This document shows, piece by piece, positions 29,931 to 40,065 of a stretch of 54,187 nucleotides of DNA. The stretch is from a bacterium (GTDB lineage: Bacteria > Myxococcota_A > Polyangia > Nannocystales > Nannocystaceae). The position numbers and the translations under genes are program-made. The notes below the pieces were generated by a model. That model saw nothing but the letters and a program-made list of their open reading frames with translations, made no database searches and was not told the DNA's origin. The stretch lies in contig JANSYI010000049.1 in the NCBI GenBank assembly GCA_024742475.1, forward strand, positions 1 through 54,187. The letters are read 5' to 3'. The stretch's first letter is position 1, and each line of letters begins with the position of its first letter.

Positions 29931-29961
29931 AAGGGCGGCGTCCAACGCGGACGTCGCCCTT
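29931..29961. terminator. Bidirectional terminator
   Basis: AAGGGCGGCGTCC (29931-29943) pairs with GGACGTCGCCCTT (29949-29961) with one G-T pair and a 5-base loop. It is flanked by AAAA on the left, giving a T tract for the minus-strand gene's RNA. It lies between convergent genes ending at 29910 and 29985. Confidence 0.8.
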
Positions 29962-29984
29962 CGTGCGTCGATGGGTCCGGTGGA

Positions 29985-31169
29985 CTAGAACGGCACGGCG
30001 AGCGCCGCGCACTGGAACTGCAGGTACGGCACGGCCCGCTCGAACAACTCCAAGATGCGGTCGACGACGCCCTCGCCGAGCATCTCCTCATCGCTCAGGG
30101 GCGCGATGGCGATGTGGTCCTTGCGCTTGAGGTCGTCGACCAGCGGGTGGTCGGCGTCGAAGCCCTTGGGCGGTCGCTTGAGACTCTCCCCGCCGAGCGC
30201 GAACCGCTCGGTGAACGCCGAGCTGCGTGTCGCCTGACGCCAGGCGTCCTCCTCCTCGACGATGCGCCGGCGGATCGCGGCGAGCGCGGACGACTCCGGC
30301 CGCCACATGCCGGTCCCGATGAAGTTCCCCTCGGCCGCGATGTGCACATAGAAGCCTGGTGCATGGGCGTCCTTGCCCAGCGCGTGCCGGAAGTGAATCC
30401 CCACGTTGGTCTTGTAGGGGGCCTTGTCCTTGGAGAACCGGACATCACGGTGCACGCGCATCAACGAGCCCCCGACCTTCTTGTCGCTGGCCACGAAGTG
30501 CTCGGAGATCTCGGTCAAGCGAGGCGCCACCGCCCGGATGAACGCCCGCGCCGGCTCGCGAACCTGAGCCTCGTACCGCTCCTTGTTCGCGCCGAACCAC
30601 TCGCGGTCGTTGTTCATCCCCAGCTCGACCAGGAACTCCATCAGCGCGGGCCCGAACTGACCGAACGTCGACACCTCTGACGAAGCGGGCGTCATCTTCT
30701 TGGAGGTCGTCTTCTTGGAGGTCGTCTTCTTGGAGGTCGTCTTCGCGGACGTCTTCTTCTTCGCGGAGGTCTTCTTCTTCGCGGAGGTCTTCTTCTTCGC
30801 GGACGTCTTCTTCGCGGAGGTCTTCTTCTTCGCGGATGTCTTCTTCTTCGCGGAGGTGTTCTTCTTCGCGGACGTCTTCTTCTTCGCGGACGTCTTCTTC
30901 TTCGCCGCCGGCTTCTTCTTCGCCGCCGGCTTCTTCTTCGCGGAGGTCTTCTTCGCCGACGTCTTCTTCTTCGCGGAGGTCTTCTTCGCCGACGTCTTCT
31001 TCTTCGCGGACGTCTTCTTCGCGGACGTCTTCTTCTTTGCCGACGTCTTCTTCTTTGCCGACGTGTTCTTCTTTGCCGACGTCTTCTTCTTCGCCGACGT
31101 CTTCTTCTTCGCCGCCGGCTTCTTCGTCGCCGACGTCTTCTTCTTGGTGGTCTTCCGTGCTGCAGCCAT
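29985..31169 (-). CDS. DUF2461 protein with histone H1-like Lys-rich N-terminal tail
   Basis: The product is 394 residues and has no signal peptide. Residues ~1-165 are a Lys/Ala/Thr/Ser tail built from KKKTSA and KKTSA units with occasional PAA and NTS variants, ending in KTTSK units; it resembles the basic tails of histone H1-like proteins and should bind DNA or RNA. Residues ~172-394 are a DUF2461 domain: LVELGMNNDREWFGANKERYE, RVHRDVRFSKDKAPYKTNVG, GFYVHIAAEGNFIGTGMWRP, ending FQCAALAVPF. The function of DUF2461 is not established. ATG 31169 lies just before the tail, 14 bases after a TAAGCT box. The fusion is unusual; most family members lack such a tail. Confidence 0.88.
   Translation of the reverse strand: MAAARKTTKKKTSATKKPAAKKKTSAKKKTSAKKNTSAKKKTSAKKKTSAKKTSAKKKTSAKKTSAKKKTSAKKTSAKKKPAAKKKPAAKKKTSAKKKTSAKKNTSAKKKTSAKKKTSAKKTSAKKKTSAKKKTSAKKKTSAKTTSKKTTSKKTTSKKMTPASSEVSTFGQFGPALMEFLVELGMNNDREWFGANKERYEAQVREPARAFIRAVAPRLTEISEHFVASDKKVGGSLMRVHRDVRFSKDKAPYKTNVGIHFRHALGKDAHAPGFYVHIAAEGNFIGTGMWRPESSALAAIRRRIVEEEDAWRQATRSSAFTERFALGGESLKRPPKGFDADHPLVDDLKRKDHIAIAPLSDEEMLGEGVVDRILELFERAVPYLQFQCAALAVPF
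30692..31155. repeat. Tandem 15/18-bp coding repeats of the Lys-rich tail
   Basis: About 28 units encode KKKTSA or KKTSA. A block of about 47 residues, beginning KKPAA or KKKPAA and passing through a single KKNTSA unit, occurs twice, so the array grew partly by a large duplication. Units nearest the start codon mostly use TCG-GCG for Ser-Ala; later ones mostly use TCC-GCG. Confidence 0.85.
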
Positions 31170-31183
31170 ACGGAGCGCGGACG

Positions 31184-31189
31184 AGCTTA
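31184..31189 (-). promoter_or_regulatory. Candidate TANNNT -10 box
   Basis: TAAGCT on the minus strand ends 14 bases before ATG 31169 of the DUF2461 gene, predicting a leader of only about 7 bases. Confidence 0.35.
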
Positions 31190-31290
31190 GTGCCCAGCCC
31201 GCCGACCGCGCCAGCACGAAGAAACGGCGACCGTCCCGTGGAGGAAAGCCGCCGTCGCATCTCGCCGTGGGCGAGGAGATCTCGCAGGGC

Positions 31291-32508
31291 TCAGCCTGGA
31301 GGCGGGCAACCGAAGGTCGCGTCCAGCTCGCCGCTGTCGGCGAGCGCATCGCAGGCAGCACCGCAGAGCTGAATCGCGTCGAAGGGTCCCTCGGGGTTGA
31401 GGTACGTCCAGCCGTCCTCGGTCTCGCAGTCCTCGATCCGCTCGTAGAGCATGCCGCCGATCTCGATCTCGACGAAGTCGGGGTCAGTCGGCTCCTCGCT
31501 CAGCGGGATCGTGCACGAGACGACCTGCCCGGCAATCTCGGAGAGCGCGTCCTGAAGCTCGATTTCGTTGGTCGCGTTGAAGAACTTCTCGTCCCCCTCG
31601 CGCGCCCTGCCGCCGGCTTCGGCGACCGTATTGAGCTCCGTGAAGGTGTTCGCCGCAACCTGCCCGTCATTCGGATCTTCTCCGACCAGGTCGTCGAGGA
31701 TGTCGATGCCGATGACGAACGTCGGCACGCCGTCGACGGTGAACGCGTCGCCAACGACCGTAGGAAGGTTGCCGTCGTAGACCTCCATCAACCCGCAGCC
31801 TGGCCCTGGGCACTCCGTGGTATCGGCGTCGGCGCCACAGTTTGCGGCGCCATCGGTAATGAGAATCATGAACCGGTCGATGTTCTCGTCGAGCGTCTTG
31901 AGGTGCGTCAACGCGGTCTGAATCCCCGCCGTGGCTGGAGTGGCGCCGATGATCGTCGAAGTCGCGCCCGCGGAGGGGATGCCATCGAGAACGCCATCGG
32001 CGTTGTTCGATGCGACTGGGACCTCAGGTTCAGCGTTCACGATGCAAGCCCCCGCGCCCAGCTCCTCGATCGCCGCGGTCGACGGGAAGAGAACGGCCCC
32101 GAAGTTGATCTCCGCTTCGAAGGAACCGACGACGAACGAGACCACATCGTGAAGGCTCCGCCATCGCGTCTCCTCCTCGGTCATCGGGTCGTTGTCGGCG
32201 TCCCAGGAGTTGAAGACCATGCTCCCGGACTTATCGAGCACGAGGACGACGTTGGGCGGAACGGCCTCCAGAACGAACTCCTCTTCACCGCAGTTCAGCT
32301 CGTCGCCCGTGCTGCTCGAGCCCCCCGAGCCGTCCGGGTCGGTGGCGCTCGTCGTGCTCGTCGTGCTCGGGTCGGACGTTTCGGTGCCGGTGCCCGAGAG
32401 CGAATCGATCCCGCCAGAGCCCGCGGACATCGTCTCGTCGGCAGGCTCGGATGACGGACAGCCCGCCGCCACGAGCAGCACTCCAGCCAGAGTCAGGTGT
32501 TTATGCAT
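31291..32508 (-). CDS. VWA domain lipoprotein
   Basis: The product is 405 residues. The signal MHKHLTLAGVLLVAAGC has a clear lipobox. A Ser/Thr/Gly/Asp linker covers ~18-75. The VWA domain (~80-300) has VVLVLDKSGSM (intact DxSxS metal site) and FMILITDGAANC; the C-terminal ~90 residues have several Cys pairs (CETEDGW, CGAACDAL, FGCPPPG). It resembles the VWA lipoproteins common in myxobacteria and is probably surface-exposed. AAGGA lies 7 bases before ATG 32508 and only 4 before ATG 32511, favouring the former. The gene is divergent from the lipoprotein gene at 32755. Confidence 0.85.
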   Translation of the reverse strand: MHKHLTLAGVLLVAAGCPSSEPADETMSAGSGGIDSLSGTGTETSDPSTTSTTSATDPDGSGGSSSTGDELNCGEEEFVLEAVPPNVVLVLDKSGSMVFNSWDADNDPMTEEETRWRSLHDVVSFVVGSFEAEINFGAVLFPSTAAIEELGAGACIVNAEPEVPVASNNADGVLDGIPSAGATSTIIGATPATAGIQTALTHLKTLDENIDRFMILITDGAANCGADADTTECPGPGCGLMEVYDGNLPTVVGDAFTVDGVPTFVIGIDILDDLVGEDPNDGQVAANTFTELNTVAEAGGRAREGDEKFFNATNEIELQDALSEIAGQVVSCTIPLSEEPTDPDFVEIEIGGMLYERIEDCETEDGWTYLNPEGPFDAIQLCGAACDALADSGELDATFGCPPPG

Positions 32509-32595
32509 CATGATTTCCTTCAAGGTGTTCCCCATCGCGTCGCCGCTGCCCCCCCTGAGACACCGGCTTCGCGCAGTGTTTCCGCTCAGAATCCC

Positions 32596-32613
32596 ACGTA
32601 TTTTATCATACGT
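32596..32613. promoter_or_regulatory. AT-rich palindrome ACGTAT-N6-ATACGT
   Basis: A perfect 6-6-6 inverted repeat lies in the most AT-rich patch of this GC-rich window (about 32592-32640), 88 bases upstream of the VWA lipoprotein start and 142 upstream of the divergent lipoprotein. TATGAT and TAAAAT on the minus strand inside it could be -10 elements. Likely a promoter/operator. Confidence 0.5.
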
Positions 32614-32754
32614 TTTCCGCGAAGGCATTTTCGTTGAAGCTCCGGTCTGGGACGACTCCACCGACGTGGGTCCACGCGTCCCGGCATGGACCGACCTGTC
32701 CGTGTCCGGCCCACCGAGTTGTGAGCGCCGCCGTGCCGGAGGATAGTTGGGCTC

Positions 32755-33414
32755 ATGCGACCGTTTCCCGCTCAGACCCTTCTCGGCGCGTTGTTCGTCC
32801 TGTCCGCGGGTTGTTTCTCGCCGAACGCTGCAGTCGAGGACGGAAGTGGCGACACCGGTTCAGGTACCGGCGCGTCTAGCTCGACCGGGTCCGGCGGCGG
32901 CAGCGAGGATGCGTCCACGGGCGTCACGCAGACGACGACCGGCATTGCAACGACGTCTACTGAGACGACGGGTACGACTGAGGCCCAAGGCTCCTCCACG
33001 GTGGGAGACTCTGGGAGCACCGGTCAAGACACGTCGGCGACCGATACGAGCGGTGGCTCCGACTCCACGACGGGAGATGAAGTGAACTTCGAGGGCGACT
33101 ACGAGGGGATCATTTTGGGGGACTGCGACGACTTTCCTACCGGCTTCGTCGAGGTGGACGGAACCCTCGAGTTTGCAGTGTTCGAGACCACCGCGGTCTC
33201 GGGCTCCGCAGACCTCACCGTCCCTTACTCCGACAACACCGTCCCGATGATGGGCACGATCGACGGTGAGGGTGCGATTGAGGCGACGTTGACCGTGTCT
33301 GGCTCGGTGAGCTGCGCCCTCGTCGGAAACGCATCCGACGACGGAGAAATCACTGGCACCTTCACCTGCGACCCTCACCAATGTGACGGATTGTGGTCCG
33401 CGTCACCTGTTTAG
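32755..33414 (+). CDS. Hypothetical lipoprotein with Ser/Thr-rich linker
   Basis: The product is 219 residues. It starts MRPFPAQTLLGALFV with lipobox LSAGC. The linker of Gly/Ser/Thr/Asp/Glu covers ~20-110, half of the protein. The C-terminal ~105 residues are a small beta domain with strands YEGIILGDC, GTLEFAVFETT, GSADLTVPY, IEATLTVSGSVSC and GEITGTFTC, and four Cys that may form two disulfides. The family is not recognised. GGAGGA lies 12 bases before the ATG. It converges on the gene ending at 33455. Confidence 0.75.
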   Translation: MRPFPAQTLLGALFVLSAGCFSPNAAVEDGSGDTGSGTGASSSTGSGGGSEDASTGVTQTTTGIATTSTETTGTTEAQGSSTVGDSGSTGQDTSATDTSGGSDSTTGDEVNFEGDYEGIILGDCDDFPTGFVEVDGTLEFAVFETTAVSGSADLTVPYSDNTVPMMGTIDGEGAIEATLTVSGSVSCALVGNASDDGEITGTFTCDPHQCDGLWSASPV

Positions 33415-33454
33415 GCGATGCTTCCCTACCTGGGACACACTGAACAGCGGGCGC

Positions 33455-33943
33455 TCAGAATCGGAGCGTCAGGCCCATGCTGGCACCACGCCGCGAGGGC
33501 ATGAAGCTCAGCCCAGTGGGCCGCAGGCTGTGAAAGCGGCGCTTCTTCCAGCGTTCCAGCTCTTTTCGGCGCTTCAGCCCGATTGCGAGGAACACTGCGC
33601 CCGTGACCACCGCCGCGCTCCCGTAGGAGAGTCGGATGACGTTGTAGATGTACAGCCCCTGGCACTGGTCGGCGTTGGCGTCGATCCCCCAGCTCTGCAG
33701 ACGGCGTGGGCAGTGGTCGGGCATCGTGGCCCACACCATCGCCGAGGCCGACGCAGTAGCCAAGGTACCCAAAGGGAGCATGATCGCGCCGATCAAGATC
33801 TGCTCCTCGCCATCGGGCGGCTTGATCACCGGCGCCTCACCGGGCGCCCAATACCCACCGCCAGGAGGCACGCCCGAGTCGGGATCGTAGCTCGGCGGCG
33901 GCACCGCGAGGCTCAGCGCGACCATCGCGGCCACGGGCGTCAT
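33455..33943 (-). CDS. Small membrane protein coupled to thioredoxin-like lipoprotein
   Basis: The product is 162 residues with two hydrophobic helices (~48-70, IGAIMLPLGTLATASASAMV; ~105-123, GSAAVVTGAVFLAIGL) and a basic C-terminal tail (RRKELERWKKRRF) ending GASMGLTLRF. The final aromatic residue and the beta-like last strand could also fit an outer-membrane location. I do not recognise the family. Its ATG overlaps the TGA of the thioredoxin-TPR gene (ATGA), so the two are made together. Confidence 0.7.
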   Translation of the reverse strand: MTPVAAMVALSLAVPPPSYDPDSGVPPGGGYWAPGEAPVIKPPDGEEQILIGAIMLPLGTLATASASAMVWATMPDHCPRRLQSWGIDANADQCQGLYIYNVIRLSYGSAAVVTGAVFLAIGLKRRKELERWKKRRFHSLRPTGLSFMPSRRGASMGLTLRF

Positions 33944-35121
33944 GGTGCGGCCTCGAATCGCTGGATCTGGCGGCGCAAGAACGCGGAGTCAGGCTCGACC
34001 TCGCTGGCCTTGCGAATCGCGGCCTTGGCCGCCTCGCGATCGCCGGTCAACGCGGCGAGCTCGGCCTCGAGGTAGAGGAGGTCGGCGTTCTTCGGTTCGC
34101 CCTCGAGTGCCTTGCGCACGACCTCGAGACCCCGGTCGGGCTTGCACCGCTGGCGAAAGCTGAACCAGCCGTAGCTGCTCGCGAGCCCCGTGTCGTCGGG
34201 ATCGGTGGCCAGCATCGCATCGAGCGCGGCGATCGCCTCGTCTTCCTTGCCGAGCCCGCACAGCATCCGCCCGATGTGCCGATGGGCGCGTACGGCCTCC
34301 GGGCTGTCGGGGAACTGGGTCTGCAGCGCGCGAAGCGAAGCGATGGCGCCAGGCGCATCGCCGTCGAGTTTGTACAGGATGAAGAACGCTCGGTCGTAAG
34401 CGACCTTGGGCGCGAGCCCCATCTCCCCGTTGGGATCGGCTTCCATCACCTGCTCGAACTCGGCCTCGGCCTCGTCGCGCGATCCGGCGAGCACGTAGAG
34501 GTGACCGAGCCGCTGACGCGCCGCGACATCGTCGGGCTTCGCCTCGACGGCCTCGATCGCATCGGCCAGGACGCTCTGCCCTTCTTCGATCCGCCGCAGC
34601 GCGGTCAACAGCTCGCTGGCGGGGAGGAAGTCGACCACGCGGCCCTTCTCGACCCCGCTGGGCTCGAGGACCAAGATCGTCGGGTACGCCTGCACGTGGT
34701 GCTCGCGGACGATGTCGGGGCCCTCGGCCTTCTCGGCGTCGACGTGCACGGCGACGTAGCGATCACCGAGCGCCTCCCCGACACTCGCCTGCGTGAACAC
34801 CTCTTCGTCGAGCTTCTGACACGGCGGGCACCAGTAGGCGCCGACGTCGACGAACACCAGCTTGCCCTCGGACTTCGCCTGCGCTCGCGCTTCCTCGAGC
34901 GACCCGTGAAACCAGTCCACGGCGGACACGACAGTGCCGTCCGCCTGGACGCCTGGAGCGAGGTCCTCGGCATCCTCCGCCCTCGCCTGCGGAGCCTCCT
35001 TCTGCCCCGCCTCCTCTGCCGTGGGCGCGTCCTCGGCCTTCGTCGCCGGAGCCTCCTGCGTGCCGCAGGCGAGCACGAGCAGCACGGCAAACACGAGACG
35101 ATGGGGACGACGACGTCGCAT
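33940..35121 (-). CDS. Thioredoxin-like lipoprotein with TPR repeats
   Basis: The product is 393 residues. The N-terminus MRRRRPHRLVFAVLLVLAC carries a lipobox. An Ala/Glu linker covers ~20-60. Residues ~65-180 are a thioredoxin fold close to the DsbD C-terminal/Thioredoxin_7 type: LVFVDVGAYWCPPCQKLDEEV, DAEKAEGPDIV, and YPTILVLEPSG with the cis-Pro. The active site is CPPC. Residues ~185-393 are TPR repeats (RQRLGHLYVLAGSRDEAEAEF, IGRMLCGLGKEDEAIAALDAML). It probably reduces or shuffles disulfides in the periplasm, with the TPRs binding a partner. It is divergent from clpB. Confidence 0.85.
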   Translation of the reverse strand: MRRRRPHRLVFAVLLVLACGTQEAPATKAEDAPTAEEAGQKEAPQARAEDAEDLAPGVQADGTVVSAVDWFHGSLEEARAQAKSEGKLVFVDVGAYWCPPCQKLDEEVFTQASVGEALGDRYVAVHVDAEKAEGPDIVREHHVQAYPTILVLEPSGVEKGRVVDFLPASELLTALRRIEEGQSVLADAIEAVEAKPDDVAARQRLGHLYVLAGSRDEAEAEFEQVMEADPNGEMGLAPKVAYDRAFFILYKLDGDAPGAIASLRALQTQFPDSPEAVRAHRHIGRMLCGLGKEDEAIAALDAMLATDPDDTGLASSYGWFSFRQRCKPDRGLEVVRKALEGEPKNADLLYLEAELAALTGDREAAKAAIRKASEVEPDSAFLRRQIQRFEAAP

Positions 35122-35183
35122 GGACCCCGCAACCGTGCCCGCCCGCGATCCGTTACGCAAACCGCCCGCCCGATCGTGGGGGG

Positions 35184-35211
35184 TTGCCCGCGCCGCATCC
35201 ATGTCTAGGTT
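35184..35211 (+). promoter_or_regulatory. Candidate promoter of clpB
   Basis: TTGCCC (35184-35189) is followed after 16 bases by TAGGTT (35206-35211). Transcription would begin near 35218, inside the inverted repeat that follows. Confidence 0.45.
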
Positions 35212-35216
35212 GTTGT

Positions 35217-35237
35217 CTGGGCACCGAGGATGCCCAG
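35217..35237. promoter_or_regulatory. Inverted repeat CTGGGCA-N7-TGCCCAG before clpB
   Basis: A perfect 7-7-7 inverted repeat starts about 6 bases after the predicted -10 box and ends 15 bases before the clpB start codon, overlapping the predicted transcription start. It does not resemble the CIRCE element. It may be a repressor site or a leader hairpin next to the AGGTAGG Shine-Dalgarno. Confidence 0.5.
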
Positions 35238-35252
35238 AAAGGTAGGTGTGAG

Positions 35253-37895
<2,643 letters not shown>

Positions 37896-37916
37896 ACCCG
37901 GCGCGCCGGTGGGGTA

Positions 37917-37947
37917 GACTCCTGGGAGTCGAGCGACGAGGCGCTCG
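37917..37947 (+). other. Two small hairpins between clpB and the PASTA gene
   Basis: GACTCC-TG-GGAGTC (37917-37930) is a 14-bp palindrome that begins inside a TAGACT box. CGAGCG (37930-37935) pairs with CGCTCG (37942-37947). They may attenuate clpB read-through or shape the leader of the next gene. Confidence 0.35.
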
Positions 37948-37960
37948 GCTCCCGTTCTCC

Positions 37961-38737
37961 ATGAACGACTACTTCAAGATGTTCTTGATTGCGCTGGTCA
38001 CGTCGGTGGCCGCGCAGCTTCTGCTGACGCCCTACATCGTCAAGCTGCAGGGCCTGGGAGGCACCGCCGCGCCCGCACCCGCCAGCGCCCCCGTCCAGCC
38101 GCCGACCGCGCCGCCGGCGGAGGTCGTCGAGAAGCTTTCCGCGCCCAACCTCGAGGGCATGACGGTCGACGCTGCCCGCGAGCGGTGGCGGGCCAAGGGC
38201 CTGGTCATCATCGAGGACGGTGAGCGCAGCGTCGGCGAAGCCGAGCCCGGCACGATCGTCCAGCAGCGCCCCTCCGCGGGCGCCGAGCTGTCGAGCAACA
38301 AGGAGATCCGGGTCGTCGTCGCCAAGGCGTCCTCCGACGTCGCGGTGCCCAAGGTCGAGGGCAAATCCTACGAGGACGCACGCACGGCGCTCGTCGCGGC
38401 GGGCTTCGAAGTGCCCGAGCCCGCCAAGGAGGTCTCCGAAGAGGATGCGGGGACGGTGCTCAAGCAAGTCCCCGGTTCGGGGACGAAGTCGAAGGAGGGC
38501 TCGGTCGTGCGACTGACGATCGCCGAGCCGGCGGCGGTCGAGGTGCCGAAGCTGCGCGGCTTGTACCTCTCGGGCGCCAAGAAGAAGCTCGAGCAGGCGG
38601 GGCTGAACACGGGCAAGGTCCGCCGCATCGAGGACCCTGAGCGCGGCGAGAACTACGTCCTTCGCCAGTCGCCCAGCCCCGGCGACAAGGTGCCACCGGG
38701 CACCGAAGTCGAGCTCACGGTCGTCGCGCCGAACTAG
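37961..38737 (+). CDS. Membrane-anchored protein with three PASTA domains
   Basis: The product is 258 residues. One membrane anchor lies at ~6-27 (MFLIALVTSVAAQLLLTPYI). A Pro/Ala linker leads to three PASTA domains: ~62-125 (APNLEGMTVDAARERW), ~127-190 (VPKVEGKSYEDARTAL) and ~191-258 (VPKLRGLYLSGAKKKL). PASTA domains bind muropeptides or peptidoglycan and usually sit on PknB-type kinases or PBPs; here they stand alone on an anchor. The protein probably attaches to or senses the cell wall. A strong hairpin terminator lies just past the stop. Confidence 0.9.
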   Translation: MNDYFKMFLIALVTSVAAQLLLTPYIVKLQGLGGTAAPAPASAPVQPPTAPPAEVVEKLSAPNLEGMTVDAARERWRAKGLVIIEDGERSVGEAEPGTIVQQRPSAGAELSSNKEIRVVVAKASSDVAVPKVEGKSYEDARTALVAAGFEVPEPAKEVSEEDAGTVLKQVPGSGTKSKEGSVVRLTIAEPAAVEVPKLRGLYLSGAKKKLEQAGLNTGKVRRIEDPERGENYVLRQSPSPGDKVPPGTEVELTVVAPN

Positions 38738-38741
38738 TTTA

Positions 38742-38766
38742 GAGGGGCCTTTCGCAAAGGCCCCTC
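38742..38766 (+). terminator. Terminator-like hairpin at start of tandem repeat
   Basis: GAGGGGCCTTT (38742-38752) and AAAGGCCCCTC (38756-38766) form an 11-bp perfect stem with loop CGC, five bases past the PASTA gene stop. The hairpin is part of the 106-bp repeat, so shorter versions recur at 38852 and 38958. Confidence 0.7.
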
Positions 38767-39035
38767 CCTCCGGCCGGCAGAGCCGCCCTTCGCTTCACCC
38801 CAAACGGTCGCCCTTTCGGGCTCCTGCCTTCGGCTTCCGTTCGCCTTAGAAGGCCTTTCGCAAAGGCCCCTCCCTCCGGCCGGCAGAGCCGCCCTTCGCT
38901 TCACCCCAAACGGTCGCCCTTTCGGGCTCCTGCCTTCGGCTTCCGTTCGCCTTAGAAGGCCTTTCGCAAAGGCCCCTCGCTGCGGCCGGCAGAGCCGCCC
39001 TTCGCTTCACCCCAAACGGTCGCCCTTTCGGGCTC
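38746..39035. repeat. 106-bp tandem repeat, 2.7 copies
   Basis: Copies begin at 38746, 38852 and 38958, each with GGCCTTTCGCAAAGGCCCC, exactly 106 bases apart. The first two are nearly identical over the full unit; the third shares about 78 bases (CTCGCTGC instead of CTCCCTCC) and then runs into the end of the DUF368 gene region. Each unit has a hairpin and C/T-rich segments. The short reading frames inside it are not convincing genes. This fills the 303-base gap between the PASTA and DUF368 genes. Confidence 0.95.
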
Positions 39036-39040
39036 GGCGA

Positions 39041-40060
39041 CTAGCGGATCCTGGCTCGGCCGCCGAGGCGGGCGACGGCCATGGTGATCGCGTAGCCGAC
39101 GACGACGAGGCCGAGCGCCCCGACGACCTGGCCCGCGCTTGGGGTGAAGAACTCGGTGGGGAAGTCCTCGGCCTTGAGGGTGGGCAGGCTCTGCGCGGTA
39201 ACGACCTGCCCCTTGAAGATGTCGCCGACCGCGGGCGCCACACCGCGCTGGAACGGCCACAGACCGACGACTGCGCCGACGAGTAGTCCGAGCAGTGCGC
39301 CCTGGGTCGGCTGCTCGAACCTCGCGAGCAGCCAGCTCAAGCCGTTGCTCACCACGACCACCCCCACCCCGACGCCGAGGCCCACGGGAAGCACCACGTC
39401 GAGCACCGGGGCCTCGAGGGCGGCGAACGCCCCCGCTTTCAAGCCCACCTTCAGCGCGTCGATGCCGGCGAGGATCGGCACATAGACGCCCATCACGAGC
39501 AGCAGGTAGCCCCCGCTGATGCCAGGGAGCACCATCGCGCTCGCACCGGCGACGCCGGCGAGGAACATCATGAGGAACCCCGCTGACGCCGCATCGCCGT
39601 CGGTGCCCGTGCCGGCACCCTGCACCACCGCAAGCGCGGCCATCCCTGCGAAGCCCACCGCCGCGCCGCCCCACACCGCGCTCGTCGGCTTGCGAATCAG
39701 CCCCCACACGATCGGCACCCCACCGAGCGTCAGACCGATGAACAGGCTGTACGCGGCCCAGCGGTGGTCGACGACGAGCGTCTTGACCGGACCGGCGAGG
39801 AGCACGATCGCAAGCCCTGCCGCCGCGACGACCGAGCCAAGCACGATGAGCGACGCCTTGCGGAACTGCAGCTTCGTGACCTCGGAGATCGCTCCGATGA
39901 ACTGCGGGTAGACGCCGGCGGCGAGCAGCATCGTGCCGCCGCTGATCCCCGGCACGAGGTTGGCCAGGCCCATGAGCACGCCCCCTGTCGCCGCGCGACT
40001 CGCCAGGCGGAGGGGGGACTCGGACTCCTCGTGCGACGCGGTGGATTCGGCTTCGCTCAC
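39041..40060 (-). CDS. DUF368/PopT-type polyprenyl-phosphate transporter
   Basis: The product is 339 residues with about eight to nine membrane helices. The family signature appears twice in inverted-repeat fashion: NLVPGISGGTMLLAAGVYPQ near 35-55 and MVLPGISGGYLLLVMGVYVP near 180-200. DUF368 proteins (PopT) have been shown to recycle the undecaprenyl-phosphate carrier lipid across the inner membrane for cell-wall synthesis. The start is GTG, with a TAGGGT box 9 bases upstream. The Asp/Glu/Ser-rich N-terminus is cytoplasmic. Confidence 0.92.
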   Translation of the reverse strand: MSEAESTASHEESESPLRLASRAATGGVLMGLANLVPGISGGTMLLAAGVYPQFIGAISEVTKLQFRKASLIVLGSVVAAAGLAIVLLAGPVKTLVVDHRWAAYSLFIGLTLGGVPIVWGLIRKPTSAVWGGAAVGFAGMAALAVVQGAGTGTDGDAASAGFLMMFLAGVAGASAMVLPGISGGYLLLVMGVYVPILAGIDALKVGLKAGAFAALEAPVLDVVLPVGLGVGVGVVVVSNGLSWLLARFEQPTQGALLGLLVGAVVGLWPFQRGVAPAVGDIFKGQVVTAQSLPTLKAEDFPTEFFTPSAGQVVGALGLVVVGYAITMAVARLGGRARIR

Positions 40061-40065
40061 GGCGG

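Noticed and set aside
30700..32454. Phe/Val-rich frame antisense to the Lys-rich tail, resembling a membrane protein
   Set aside because: The FFF-A-D-V pattern is only the reverse complement of KKKTSA codons; the true gene has a DUF2461 domain on the other strand.
38746..39035. CRISPR array
   Set aside because: The repeated unit is 106 bp with no unique spacers between copies and no cas genes nearby; it is a simple tandem repeat.
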